Part shown: positions 54,090 to 63,426 of the stretch, in pieces
Numbering within the stretch: position 1 is the first letter of the stretch
How the letters are laid out: the number at the start of each line of letters is the position of its first letter
NCBI RefSeq assembly: GCF_965199065.1
Contig: NZ_CBDAQN010000001.1
Span: 868,001-932,000 of the forward strand
From: Acidisoma sp965199065
GTDB lineage: Bacteria > Pseudomonadota > Alphaproteobacteria > Acetobacterales > Acetobacteraceae
Length of the DNA stretch: 64,000 nucleotides
Reading direction: 5' to 3'
Notes under the pieces: model-generated
The model's input: the letters and a program-made list of their open reading frames with translations, nothing else
What the model was told of the DNA's origin: nothing
Databases searched by the model: none
Program-made: the position numbers and the translations under genes

Positions 54090-55379
54090 TTACCCCTCGA
54101 ACGGGTCCTTCATCAGGATGGTGTCGTCGCGCTCCGGGCTCGTTGAGAGCAGCGTGACCGGACACTCCACCAACTCCTCGATCCGCCGCACATACTTGAT
54201 CGCCTGAGCCGGTAGTGCCGCGTAGCTGCGGGCGCCTCGCGTCGAGTCTTTCCAGCCCTCCAGCGTTTCATAGATGGGTTCGGCGGCGGCCTGCGCGCCC
54301 GCAGCCGCCGGCAGATGGCGCAGCACGCGGTCTCCGATCCTGTAGCCGGTGCAGACCCTCAGCTCCGGCAGGCCGTCCAGCACATCGAGCTTGGTCAGCG
54401 CCAACCCCTGGATGCCGCCGACCTTCACCGCCTGCCGCACCATGGCGGCGTCGAACCAGCCGCACCGGCGTGGCCGCCCGGTGACGGTGCCGAACTCATG
54501 TCCGCGCTCGCCGAGCAGGCGGCCGGTGTCATCGAAAAGCTCCGTCGGGAAGGGGCCGGACCCCACCCGCGTCGTGTAGGCCTTGGCGATCCCGAGCACG
54601 GTGCCGACGACGCCCGGCCCCACGCCCGAACCCGAGGCCGCCGTCGCCGCCACCGTGTTGCTGCTGGTCACGAATGGATAGGTCCCATGGTCGACATCCA
54701 GCATCACCGCCTGAGCGCCCTCGAACAGGATGCGCTTGCCGGCGCGGCGGGCCTCGTCCAGGCGCTCCCACACCGGCTCGGCGAACGGCAGGATCAGCGG
54801 CGCCAGCTCCAAAAGCCGGTCTAACAGCACCGCCTTCTCGAACGTCGTCGCACCTAGCCCGCGCAGCAGCGTGTTGTGGTGCAGCAGCAACTCGTCGAGC
54901 TTCGTGGAGAGCGTATCCGGCTCGGCCAAGTCGCAGACTCGGATGGCGCGGCGCGCGACCTTGTCCTCGTAGGCGGGTCCGATGCCGCGACCGGTGGTGC
55001 CGATCCGGTGCTCGCCGCGCGCGGCCTCGCGGGCGCGATCCAGCGCGCCGTGCAGCGGCAGGATCAGCGGGGCGTTCTCGGCGATGCGAAGCGTCTCCGG
55101 CGTGATCACCAGGCCTTGCGCGGTCAGCCGCGCCATCTCGGCCAGCAGCGCCTCGGGGTCGACGACGACGCCGTTGCCGATGATGCCGAGCTTGCCGCGC
55201 ACGAGGCCGCTCGGCAGGAGGGAAAGCTTGTAGGTCTGGTTGCCGACGACCAGCGTGTGGCCGGCATTATGGCCGCCCTGGAAGCGCACCACGATGTCGG
55301 CGCGGCTGGCGAGCCAGTCGACAACCTTGCCCTTGCCCTCATCGCCCCACTGGGCGCCGATGATCGCAACATTCGCCAT
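54090..55379 (-). CDS. purA: Adenylosuccinate synthetase
   Basis: PurA joins IMP and aspartate with GTP in AMP synthesis. The 429-residue protein starts IIGAQWGDEGKGKVVDWLA, the GTP-binding signature, and has the second signature GIGPAYEDKVARRAIR and the switch region VGSGPFPTEL. It lies 33 bases downstream of hisZ, a common alphaproteobacterial pair. The ATG at 55379 is used. Confidence 0.97.
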   Translation of the reverse strand: MANVAIIGAQWGDEGKGKVVDWLASRADIVVRFQGGHNAGHTLVVGNQTYKLSLLPSGLVRGKLGIIGNGVVVDPEALLAEMARLTAQGLVITPETLRIAENAPLILPLHGALDRAREAARGEHRIGTTGRGIGPAYEDKVARRAIRVCDLAEPDTLSTKLDELLLHHNTLLRGLGATTFEKAVLLDRLLELAPLILPFAEPVWERLDEARRAGKRILFEGAQAVMLDVDHGTYPFVTSSNTVAATAASGSGVGPGVVGTVLGIAKAYTTRVGSGPFPTELFDDTGRLLGERGHEFGTVTGRPRRCGWFDAAMVRQAVKVGGIQGLALTKLDVLDGLPELRVCTGYRIGDRVLRHLPAAAGAQAAAEPIYETLEGWKDSTRGARSYAALPAQAIKYVRRIEELVECPVTLLSTSPERDDTILMKDPFEG

Positions 55380-55412
55380 AGCGGTAACTCCGGAGCCTTC
55401 GGCTGTAACTGA

Positions 55413-56561
55413 TCAGGCGAGCGGAACGGCGGCGCCGTCCGACAGCACATGGGTGCAGAGAAGGCGTCGCGCCTCGTGCTCCGCAGGCTGCGCGCCTTCG
55501 TCTAGCGCCGCAATGGTCGCAAAGCCGTCGGCGCGAAAGCCCGCCGCGACGGCGTCGTCCGTGCGGGCCGGGAGGTAGAGCCGGGGCCGTGGCGCGGGGG
55601 GTTTGGCGGCGCCGAGGATCGCGTCGGGGAACAAGGTGAGGCCAGTGGCGGGCTCGCGCTCGCCGCTGATGTAGCGGCCGCCGCGCCCCAGCTCCTGCTG
55701 GTGGCCCAGGGCGTAAACGGTGAGGCAGGGGCCGGTGTGGTAGCGGAAGCCGCGGAACTCCAGCGGATCGACGGTCAGCCGCAGGGCGGGCGCGCGGGCG
55801 CGGATGGCGGCGACGACGGCGGCCAGACGGTCAGCCAGCGCTCGCGCCTCGGGCGGCAGCTCGGCAGCGGCCAGGGCGGCGAGCGCCGGTGCAGCTTCGC
55901 CCGCCGCCAGCAGAAGGCCGGTGAGCGTCCCGGCAATGGCGCCCCCGAGGGCGGTGACGGCGGCAGCGTCCTTACGGTCGAGGGCATGGGCCAGCGCCTC
56001 GCGGCGCTCCGGCTTGAACCCCTCGCCATCGAGCAGCAGGGCGGCCATGGTCGGCATGGTCAGGTCGAAGCTGACCTCGGTGAGGCCGACGGCGGCCAGC
56101 GCCTCGGCGCCGGCGAGAACGATTTCAGCATCGGCCTCCGGCGCGTCGGAACCGATGAGCTCGATCCCCGCCTGCGCCACCTGACGGTCAGGCGCAAGCT
56201 GGCTCCCGCGCAGGCGGAGGCACTGCCCGGCATATGAAAGCCGCAGCGGCCGGGGCGCCCGGCCGAGCCGGGTCGTCGCGATCCGCGCCACCTGCGGCGT
56301 GGTGTCGGCACGGATCGCCAGCATGCGGTGGCTCTCAGGGTCCATCATGCGGAACGTCTGTTCGGCGACGGCGGCGCCGGACCCGCCGAGCAGGCTTTGC
56401 TCGAACTCGACCAGCGGCGGCTTCACGCGCTGGTAGCCGTGGCTCGCGAAGCAGCTCAGCATGGCCTCGATGGCGGCGGCCTCGATTTCGGCGTCGGGCG
56501 GCAGCAGGTCGCGCAGCCCGGCGGGGAGGAGCGCCGGTGTGGCCGGCTGGTCGTCTGTCAC
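55413..56561 (-). CDS. hisZ: ATP phosphoribosyltransferase regulatory subunit
   Basis: HisZ is a class II aminoacyl-tRNA synthetase-like protein without tRNA activity that activates short-form HisG. The 382-residue protein starts LLPAGLRDLLPPDAE, with PLVEFEQSLL, FRMMDPESHRMLAIRADTTP and RLRGSQLAPDRQVAQAG, the class II motifs. The start is GTG at 56561. It is divergent from the MBOAT gene across 153 bases. Its presence implies a short HisG encoded elsewhere. Confidence 0.93.
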   Translation of the reverse strand: MTDDQPATPALLPAGLRDLLPPDAEIEAAAIEAMLSCFASHGYQRVKPPLVEFEQSLLGGSGAAVAEQTFRMMDPESHRMLAIRADTTPQVARIATTRLGRAPRPLRLSYAGQCLRLRGSQLAPDRQVAQAGIELIGSDAPEADAEIVLAGAEALAAVGLTEVSFDLTMPTMAALLLDGEGFKPERREALAHALDRKDAAAVTALGGAIAGTLTGLLLAAGEAAPALAALAAAELPPEARALADRLAAVVAAIRARAPALRLTVDPLEFRGFRYHTGPCLTVYALGHQQELGRGGRYISGEREPATGLTLFPDAILGAAKPPAPRPRLYLPARTDDAVAAGFRADGFATIAALDEGAQPAEHEARRLLCTHVLSDGAAVPLA

Positions 56562-56714
56562 GGTGGGTCTCTCTCACGGGCATCCGCCCGTCTGAACCGG
56601 ATGGTCCGGGCGTTATGCGGCGGCGCCTATAGCACCGGCGCGGTCGATGACAAAACCGCCTCGCCTCCTTAACAATACATTTACGCAACGAAACGGTTGT
56701 GCTCAAGCTGCGTC

Positions 56715-58151
56715 ATGTTGTTTGGGACGCCGCTCTTTCTGCTGATTTTCCTGCCGCTGACGCTGGCCGGCTTCCATTTCATCGGCCGCTGGCTCGGCCG
56801 TGGCCCTGCGCTTGTCCTGCTGATCGGGGCGAGCCTCGTCTTCTACGGCTGGGGGCGCCCGGACGACCTCCCGCTGTTGGTGGGCTCGATCATCGCGAAC
56901 TATGCGCTCGGAAGGCGGGCCACGCGACCGGGTTGGTTCGCGGGCGGCATCGTGGCGAACCTCGCGCTGCTCGGCGTCTTCAAATACGGCGCTTTCATCG
57001 CGCGGGTGATGGATTGGCCGGATCCGCATCTTTCGCTGCCGCTCGGCATCAGTTTCTTCACCTTCCAGCAGATCATGTACCTGGCGGAGTGCCGGCGTGG
57101 CGGCCGGCTGCCATCCTTCCTCGGCTACGCCTCCTGCATCGCCTTCTTCGGCCACCTGATCGCCGGGCCTCTCGTGCGACCGTCCGAGATTATCCCGCAA
57201 TTCGAGCATTCTACAGCGCAGGGCTTCCGCCCGGATGAGGTGGGCGAAGGGCTCATGATCGTGCTTCTCGGCCTCGCCAAGAAGCTCGTGCTTGCAGATG
57301 GTTTCGCACCTCTGGCCGACCGGGGGTTCGACGCCGCCGCGCATGGCGGCACGCTCACGCTTCTGGAGGCCTGGTTCGCCGCGCTCGCCTTCAGCCTGCA
57401 AATCTATTTCGACTTCTCAGGCTATTCGGACATCGCGATCGGGCTCGCCCGGATGTTCAACATCCGCTTTCCGCTCAACTTCAACAGCCCGTACAAGGCA
57501 CTGACCATACAGGATTTTTGGCGGCGCTGGAACATGACCCTCAGCCGGTTCCTGCGCGACTTCCTCTATGTCCCGCTCGGCGGCAACCGTCATGGCGAAC
57601 CGCGGCGCCTTCTGAACCTCATGCTCACCATGCTGCTCGGCGGCCTTTGGCACGGTGCCGCCTGGCGGTTTCTCCTCTGGGGCGGTCTCCACGGGCTCTA
57701 CCTCGTCATCCACCAGGAATGGGAGCGTCGGACGCCCGCGTGGTTGCGGTTGCCTCCTGTATTGGCACATGGTTTGACGCTGCTGGCGGTGGTCATCGCC
57801 TGGGTGCCGTTCCGCGCGGCCAACCTCGCTGCCACGACCGCGATGCTGCGCGGGATGGCAGGGTTGAACGGCCTCGCGATACCGGCGCCGCTCGTAGCCC
57901 TGGCACCCTGGCTCGGCCACATCGCCCGCGTCGTGCCGGTGCTGCCCGCACTCGGAGACGCCAGAACCCTGAGCCTGCCGGACGCCACCGCCTGCCTCAT
58001 GGTCGGGTGGTTCATCGTTCTCTGCCTCCCGCATCTGCACGAAGCCTCGCCTCGTCTGCGCGCCTGTGGGCTGCTCGGCAGCGGCGGCTTCACCGTGCAG
58101 GCGCTGTTCTTCGCGGGCGTCGCCGCACCCTTTCTCTACTTCCGGTTTTAG
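56715..58151 (+). CDS. MBOAT-family O-acyltransferase (AlgI/DltB-like)
   Basis: This membrane protein of 478 residues and about eleven helices passes acyl groups across the membrane for polysaccharide O-acetylation. The family core is clear: LPLGISFFTFQQIMYL, YFDFSGYSDIAIGLARMF, TIQDFWRRWNMTLSRFLRDFLY and the catalytic His of LGGLWHGAAW. The ATG at 56715 gives MLFGTPLFLLIF, the usual start. The next gene begins one base after its stop and encodes an SGNH partner, as in alginate acetylation (AlgI with AlgJ/AlgX). Confidence 0.92.
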   Translation: MLFGTPLFLLIFLPLTLAGFHFIGRWLGRGPALVLLIGASLVFYGWGRPDDLPLLVGSIIANYALGRRATRPGWFAGGIVANLALLGVFKYGAFIARVMDWPDPHLSLPLGISFFTFQQIMYLAECRRGGRLPSFLGYASCIAFFGHLIAGPLVRPSEIIPQFEHSTAQGFRPDEVGEGLMIVLLGLAKKLVLADGFAPLADRGFDAAAHGGTLTLLEAWFAALAFSLQIYFDFSGYSDIAIGLARMFNIRFPLNFNSPYKALTIQDFWRRWNMTLSRFLRDFLYVPLGGNRHGEPRRLLNLMLTMLLGGLWHGAAWRFLLWGGLHGLYLVIHQEWERRTPAWLRLPPVLAHGLTLLAVVIAWVPFRAANLAATTAMLRGMAGLNGLAIPAPLVALAPWLGHIARVVPVLPALGDARTLSLPDATACLMVGWFIVLCLPHLHEASPRLRACGLLGSGGFTVQALFFAGVAAPFLYFRF

Positions 58152-58152
58152 A

Positions 58153-59179
58153 ATGAGAAGCCTGGGCAAGGTTCTCGGCCTGCTGATGGCGGCGGTCGGT
58201 TTCTATGTCCTGGCCTTCGCCTGTGTGCTCGACCGGCCACTCAGCCTCGGCACGCTGCGCCGCGCGCTCGACGCGAAGCTCGCCTATGCGGCCAGCCTGC
58301 CTGAGCCGAAACTGGTCATCCTGGCTGGATCGAACGCCCTGTTCTCCCACAGCTGCGCCATCATCGGCCCCATGCTCCGGCTCCCCTGCGTGAATGGCGG
58401 GGTCGCACTCGGCCTCGGGCTCGACTACCAGTTCGCCCTCTGGAAATCGCGGCTGAACACCGGAGACATCGTCTATATGCCGATGGAGTTGCAGCAATAT
58501 GTCGCCCTGGCCGCCGCTTCGCGCGAGGGACCCGATGCTCCCATCATGCTGCGCCACGATCGCGTCACGCTCGCGGCTCTCGGTCCCGCGCGGATGCTGG
58601 CGGCGGCCTTCTCCTCAACCGCCGAGGACGCCCTGCTCAGCCTGATCGAAACGGCGGCGCTGGCGCTGCACCCTGCCTTGGCTGACGCCTCCTTCGCGGA
58701 CACCGATGCCGCGGGTGACGGCATCGGCCATACGCTCGCCCGTGCCGGCGTGAACCGGAGCTTTCTTGCCAGCCTTCATCGCGCGGACCCTCAGCCGGGA
58801 GGCATTGCCAGCGGCCATGGCAGCGCCGAGATCGCGCAATTTCTCGACTGGGCGCGAGCGCATGGGGTGTGGGTGATCGGCGGCTGGCCGACCGAGTTCG
58901 CCGACGAACCTGCCCGACCGCCGGCTGGCCGGGGTGCTCACCGGTTTCTATGGCGTGCATGGAGCCGGCTTTCTGCCGTTGCCGAACCACGGGCGCTATC
59001 CACGGGCGGATTTCTTCGACAGCCAGGACCATCTGGTCACCGAGTGTCAGGCGTTGCATTCCATGGCCGTCGGCTCTCGTCTGGCGCAGCTTCTCGGGCG
59101 CCGGGCAGCGATGCCGCCGGCGGGCGCGATCGCGGACGCCGCGCGCTGTCCAGGCGTGTCCGAATCTCCCGCGGCGTGA
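58153..59179 (+). pseudogene. SGNH/AlgJ-like acetyltransferase partner, frameshifted
   Basis: A single-span exported protein of about 341 residues is expected. The N-terminal anchor MRSLGKVLGLLMAAVGFYVL is followed by ILAGSNALFSHSC, which supplies the SGNH-type nucleophile Ser. Frame 1 is sensible to about 58906 (VIGGWPTEFADEP). The next frame then carries the rest, with LTGFYGVHGAGFLPLP and the His-containing block DFFDSQDHLV, to the TGA at 59179. The total of 1027 bases is one more than a multiple of three, so one base was gained (or two lost) between about 58907 and 58925. The rest is intact. It follows the MBOAT gene and probably completes the acetylation system if repaired. Confidence 0.78.
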
Positions 59180-59191
59180 TACCGACCCGGA

Positions 59192-61276
59192 ATGTCGGAT
59201 CATCTCGAAGGGCTCAACGAGCAGCAGGCCATCGCGGTCGCCGCTCCCGCACCGCAACTCGTGCTGGCCGGGGCGGGTTCCGGCAAGACCGAGACGCTGG
59301 CGCGCCGCGCGATCGACCTCATCCTGCGCCACGACGAGCGGCCCGACCGGCTGCTTTGCATCACCTTCACGAACCGCGCGGCTGCCGAGATGCGGGCGCG
59401 GATGGCGGCGAAGCTCGGCGCGCGGGCGCCGGCCTGGGTCGGCACCTTCCATGCCTGCATGGCGCGGCTGCTGACCGAGGATGCGGGCGCGGTCCCCGAC
59501 CTTCCGCGCGGCTTTGCGATCCTCGATGCGCCGCGCTCGCGGGCGGTGCTCGGTCAGGTCGCGGGCGTGCGGGACCCCAAGGTGCTGTTGCCGCTGCACG
59601 AGGCGATGTCGCTGCTCCGCAACTACGGTCTTGAGAATGGCCGCAAGCCGCCGCGCGTGCCGGCCTTCGCGCGCTTCGAGGGCGCGGTGCTCGCCCAGGC
59701 CCTTGCCATACTTCCGGCCTACGCGGCCGAGTTGCGGCGTCTCCGGGCGCTCGACTTCGACGACCTCCTCGTTCTTCCGGCGCGTGCCATGGCGGCGGAT
59801 GCGGCGCTGGCCGCGCGGTGGTCGGGTCGCTGGAGCGAAATCCTCGTCGACGAATATCAGGATACCAACGCCGCGCAGCACCGCCTGCTGCGTCTTCTGG
59901 CGTCGGCTCATGGCCGGGTGTTCGCGGTCGGGGACGACAGCCAATCCATCTACGGGTGGCGGGGCGCGGAGGTCACCCATATCCGCCGCTTCGGCGAGGA
60001 TTTCCCGGCCGCGGCGGCGCCGATCAAGCTCGAGACCAACTACCGGTCGACGCGGACCATCCTCGCCGCGGCCAATGCGATCTCGGGTCTCGATCCGGAC
60101 GCTGTCCGCAAGACGCTGCGCCCGGCCGAGGCCGGCGGCACGGCCGGCGCCGCGATCATGGTGCGCGGCTACCAGACGGCGGAGGATGAGGGGCGAGCGG
60201 TCGTCGCCTGGGTGCAGGCTCTGCGGGCACGGCAGCCCGATCTGCCGTTGCGCGCCTGTGCCGTTCTGGTGCGAGCCGGCTTCGTCGCGGAGCCGATCCT
60301 GGAGGCGCTGCGGGATGCTGGCCTGGGTGTGCAACTGGTCAGCGAACGCGAGGCGGAGCCGCCGCGTGAAGTGCTCGGCGTCATCGCCTGGCTGCGGCTG
60401 GCGCTCAGCAGACACCCCGTGGGACGCAAGGGCGAGCAGTGGGACCCGGCGGCGGATGACGCCTTTCGCCGCACCTGCGCCATGCCGAGAGGCGCCATCG
60501 GGGGACAGGCGTTCGCACGGCTTCGCCAGCATGCGAGCGATATCGGCGAGGCGCTCGCCGGCAGCGTCCATGACGCGCCTCTGGATGCGGCCGAAAAGCG
60601 AGCGTTCGAGGCAGTGCTGGAAGTCGGCCGTCGCATCGCGGACCGCATCGGCATCGGCGCTTCGAAACCTTCGGAGGCGCTGCGCGTCGCGGCGGCTGAA
60701 AGCGGTTTGGCGGAAGCTTTGGGGCAGGGGGCCGCGACCCGGCGGGCCTGGACGACGCTGCTCGCCCGCGCGGACCGCGCCGGAACGGTTGCCGAATTCG
60801 CCGAGGCGGCGGCCCTGGGCGTGCTGGATGCGGAGCCCGAGGGGCCGGACAGCATCCAGGTGATGACGCTGCATCGCGCCAAGGGGCTGGAGTTCGACCA
60901 TGTCTTCATGGCCGGGCTTGAGGAGGGGGTTTTCCCCAGCCGGCGGGCGGAGACGGAAGGCTCGCTGCCCGAGGAGCGGCGCTTGTTCTATGTCGGGCTT
61001 ACCCGGGCGCGGCACACGCTGCGGCTGAGCTGGGTGCGGCGGAGGCGTCAGTGGGAGAGCAAGCCGTCCCGCTTCGTGACCGAAATTCCCGAGACGCTGA
61101 TGGAAGGCGTTGTGCCGCAGCGGGCGGAGCCGTCGGCGCGAAAGGGTGTCTCGTCCTCATCCAGAGGCCGCCCGGCGCCGAAGTCTTCGGTCAAGCCGCC
61201 AACGGAAGAGGAGGCGGCGCGGCTGGTGGCGGCGTTTCAGGCGCGGCGCCGCATGTCTGCCGCCTCGAACAAATAG
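59192..61276 (+). CDS. UvrD/PcrA-type superfamily 1 DNA helicase
   Basis: This 3'-5' SF1A helicase has 694 residues. The motifs in order are Q motif LNEQQAIAV, Walker A AGAGSGKTETLARR, CITFTNRAAAEM, Walker B LVDEYQDTN, GDDSQSIYGWRGA, ETNYRSTRTI, VMTLHRAKGLEFDHVF and YVGLTRAR. It is shorter than E. coli UvrD and lacks the long C-terminal UvrA/UvrB contact; the tail is basic and disordered. It could be PcrA, UvrD or a paralogue. The ATG at 59192 lies 12 bases after the acetyltransferase gene. Confidence 0.9.
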   Translation: MSDHLEGLNEQQAIAVAAPAPQLVLAGAGSGKTETLARRAIDLILRHDERPDRLLCITFTNRAAAEMRARMAAKLGARAPAWVGTFHACMARLLTEDAGAVPDLPRGFAILDAPRSRAVLGQVAGVRDPKVLLPLHEAMSLLRNYGLENGRKPPRVPAFARFEGAVLAQALAILPAYAAELRRLRALDFDDLLVLPARAMAADAALAARWSGRWSEILVDEYQDTNAAQHRLLRLLASAHGRVFAVGDDSQSIYGWRGAEVTHIRRFGEDFPAAAAPIKLETNYRSTRTILAAANAISGLDPDAVRKTLRPAEAGGTAGAAIMVRGYQTAEDEGRAVVAWVQALRARQPDLPLRACAVLVRAGFVAEPILEALRDAGLGVQLVSEREAEPPREVLGVIAWLRLALSRHPVGRKGEQWDPAADDAFRRTCAMPRGAIGGQAFARLRQHASDIGEALAGSVHDAPLDAAEKRAFEAVLEVGRRIADRIGIGASKPSEALRVAAAESGLAEALGQGAATRRAWTTLLARADRAGTVAEFAEAAALGVLDAEPEGPDSIQVMTLHRAKGLEFDHVFMAGLEEGVFPSRRAETEGSLPEERRLFYVGLTRARHTLRLSWVRRRRQWESKPSRFVTEIPETLMEGVVPQRAEPSARKGVSSSSRGRPAPKSSVKPPTEEEAARLVAAFQARRRMSAASNK

Positions 61277-61292
61277 TCTTCGCGAGCCTGAC

Positions 61293-61994
61293 CTAGGCCG
61301 TCAGCGCCGGCAGGTCGATCCAGGACAGATGGCCGCCCTTGCCGGCCCCGGTATCGACAAAGATCGCGCGGCCACCGCTGCGGGAGCGTTGCTCGAGCGG
61401 CCGGCCGTCCTGGCTCCGCCGGTCGTGCCCGACATAGACCGTCATTCCGGGCGGGATGCGATTGACCCAGCGCAGGCTGCGTTCTGGAAAACCATCCTCC
61501 TGCTGCTGTCCCGTCGGTTCGCCGTACAGCGCGCGGGCGCTGATGCCGAGGGGACGCCCGGGAAGCGCTGGCGGCGGCGGCCCCTGCAGCATGTCGGTGT
61601 GAAAACCTGCGTGCACGAAGAGCCTGTGGCCGCTACGCAGCCACAACGGCGCACGCTTGGCCTCCGCCACGAAGCGGGTCCGCAAGGGCTCATCCAATTG
61701 TTCCATTGTCGCAAGGAGCTGGGGGTTCACGCGCACATTCTGTCCGAGCAGCAGGCGCGCCAGCTTGTGATCGTGGTTGCCAAGCAGGAAAAGCCCTTGG
61801 CCTCGGTCGATCAACTGGAACATGATCCTGAGTGCGCCGGCACTGTCGGGTCCATAATCGACAAGATCGCCGAGCTGCACCAAGAAGCGATCGGTGTCCG
61901 CGGCGTAGGCGAAGGCGCTGGCGTCTCCATGCACATCGCCCACGACCCGCAAGGGCCGGTCGCTTGGCATGCCAAGTTCGTCTTGCGTTCTCAC
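61293..61994 (-). CDS. PPP-family metallophosphatase
   Basis: This 233-residue calcineurin-like phosphoesterase has all metal motifs: GDVHG, GDLVDYGPDS, LGNHDHK, FVHAG and VGHDR. This set matches the bacterial PrpA/ApaH-like serine/threonine or diadenosine phosphatases; the substrate cannot be chosen from sequence. The start is GTG at 61994, with GAAGAG near it; an ATG at 61970 would still keep the first motif. It is convergent with the helicase gene (16 bases apart). Confidence 0.85.
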   Translation of the reverse strand: MRTQDELGMPSDRPLRVVGDVHGDASAFAYAADTDRFLVQLGDLVDYGPDSAGALRIMFQLIDRGQGLFLLGNHDHKLARLLLGQNVRVNPQLLATMEQLDEPLRTRFVAEAKRAPLWLRSGHRLFVHAGFHTDMLQGPPPPALPGRPLGISARALYGEPTGQQQEDGFPERSLRWVNRIPPGMTVYVGHDRRSQDGRPLEQRSRSGGRAIFVDTGAGKGGHLSWIDLPALTA

Positions 61995-62176
61995 GTCTCT
62001 TCATATGGGTTGCGTGGGGCACTTATGACACGCCGCCCGAATCCCGCGAGGGAAGTCGCCGATCCAGGCACAGTTTCGTGCGCCGCGCGGTGCGGGATCT
62101 GGTAGCTCAGCCGAAGCCGCCTCATTTCTCGTCCATCGTCATCCGAACCGTCACGATAGGTTCCAAGGAGAAAAGC

Positions 62177-63247
62177 GTGGAATATAGGCTCCTCGGCCGC
62201 TCCGGCCTCAAGATTTCCGTCCTGACCTTTGGCACCATGACCTTCGGCGGCGAGACCGTGTTCGCCAAGACCGGCTCCACCGATGTCGCCGGGGCGAAGC
62301 GTCAGCTCGACATGTGTCTCGATGCCGGGGTCAACATCGTCGATACCGCGAACGTCTATTCCAACGGGCGCTCCGAGGAAATTCTCGGAGAGGCTCTCGA
62401 AGGCCGGCGGAGCCGGCTTCTCGTCGCCACCAAGGCGCGGTTCCCGATGGGCGACAGTCCGAACGACGAAGGATTGTCCCGCCATCACCTCATCGCCGAG
62501 TGCGAAGCGAGCCTCCGCCGCCTGCGGATCGATCACATCGACCTCTACCAGCTGCACGAATGGGACGGTCAGACGCCGCTCGAGGAAACCATGGAGGCGC
62601 TGGACACGCTCGTGCGCTCCGGCAAGGTGCGTTACGTCGGAGCATCGAACTTCTCCGGCTGGCACCTCATGAAGGCGATGGAGACGGCTCGCGCGCATGG
62701 CTTCGTGCCGCTGGTCAGCCAGCAGATCTACTACTCCCTCCAGGCGCGGGACGCGGAATACGAGTTGCTGCCGATCACGTTGGACCAAGGTCTCGGCGTC
62801 CTCGTCTGGAGCCCGCTCGCCGGCGGCCTGCTCTCCGGCAAGTATCGTCGCGGGCAGGCGACCCCTGAAGGAACGCGCCACTTCGACAACTGGGGTGAGC
62901 CGCCGGTCCATGACGAGGACAAGCTCTATGACACGATCGAGGTGCTGGTGGAGATCGCGGAGGCGCGGAAGGTTTCCGCCGCCGAGGTGGCGCTCGCCTG
63001 GCTCCTCGGCCGGCCGGGCATCACCTCGCTCGTCATCGGCGCGCGGACCGAGGCGCAGTTGACCACCAACTTAAAGGCTGCGGACCTGAGCCTCACCGCC
63101 GAGGAGCGGGGGCGGCTCGACGAGGTGAGCCTGCAGCCGCTGCTCTACCCCTATTGGCATCAGGCGAACACCGCCGCGGAACGGCTCGGAGCCGCCGATC
63201 TCAGCCTGATCGCATCACATCTCAAGGCCCAGCGGTCTCGCATGTAA
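62177..63247 (+). CDS. Aldo/keto reductase
   Basis: This 356-residue NADPH-dependent TIM-barrel reductase has the catalytic tetrad as Asp and Tyr in VDTANVYSNG, Lys in LVATKARF and His in YQLHEWDG. The C-terminal coenzyme motif is SLVIGARTEAQLTTNL. It is closest to the YajO/Tas-like long AKR group. The start is GTG at 62177, preceded by GGAG at 7 bases; the open frame extends far upstream but has no coding character. The natural substrate is unknown. Confidence 0.9.
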   Translation: MEYRLLGRSGLKISVLTFGTMTFGGETVFAKTGSTDVAGAKRQLDMCLDAGVNIVDTANVYSNGRSEEILGEALEGRRSRLLVATKARFPMGDSPNDEGLSRHHLIAECEASLRRLRIDHIDLYQLHEWDGQTPLEETMEALDTLVRSGKVRYVGASNFSGWHLMKAMETARAHGFVPLVSQQIYYSLQARDAEYELLPITLDQGLGVLVWSPLAGGLLSGKYRRGQATPEGTRHFDNWGEPPVHDEDKLYDTIEVLVEIAEARKVSAAEVALAWLLGRPGITSLVIGARTEAQLTTNLKAADLSLTAEERGRLDEVSLQPLLYPYWHQANTAAERLGAADLSLIASHLKAQRSRM

Positions 63248-63302
63248 CGGCTCCGGGACATTGCGAATAATCAACTAGTTACTGCCCATCGTTGCCGAAA
63301 GG

Positions 63303-63347
63303 CTGTTGCTGGAGTCGTGCCGGACCATTCGTCCGGCACAGCAACAG
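63303..63347 (+). repeat. Bipartite inverted repeat between aldo/keto reductase and SDR genes
   Basis: An inner 9-bp perfect stem, GTGCCGGAC pairing with GTCCGGCAC, has a 5-base loop (CATTC). It is enclosed by an outer 8-bp stem, CTGTTGCT pairing with AGCAACAG, with a 6-base bulge (GGAGTC) on the left arm only. No T run follows. It could be a rho-dependent or structured terminator, or a leader element of the SDR gene. Confidence 0.7.
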
Positions 63348-63426
63348 TCAGTCCCCCTCGTTGACAAGCGCCCGGTTATCGCTAACAATTCGTAACGCCC
63401 GCGTAGACGGGTCAAGCCACGAGGCA

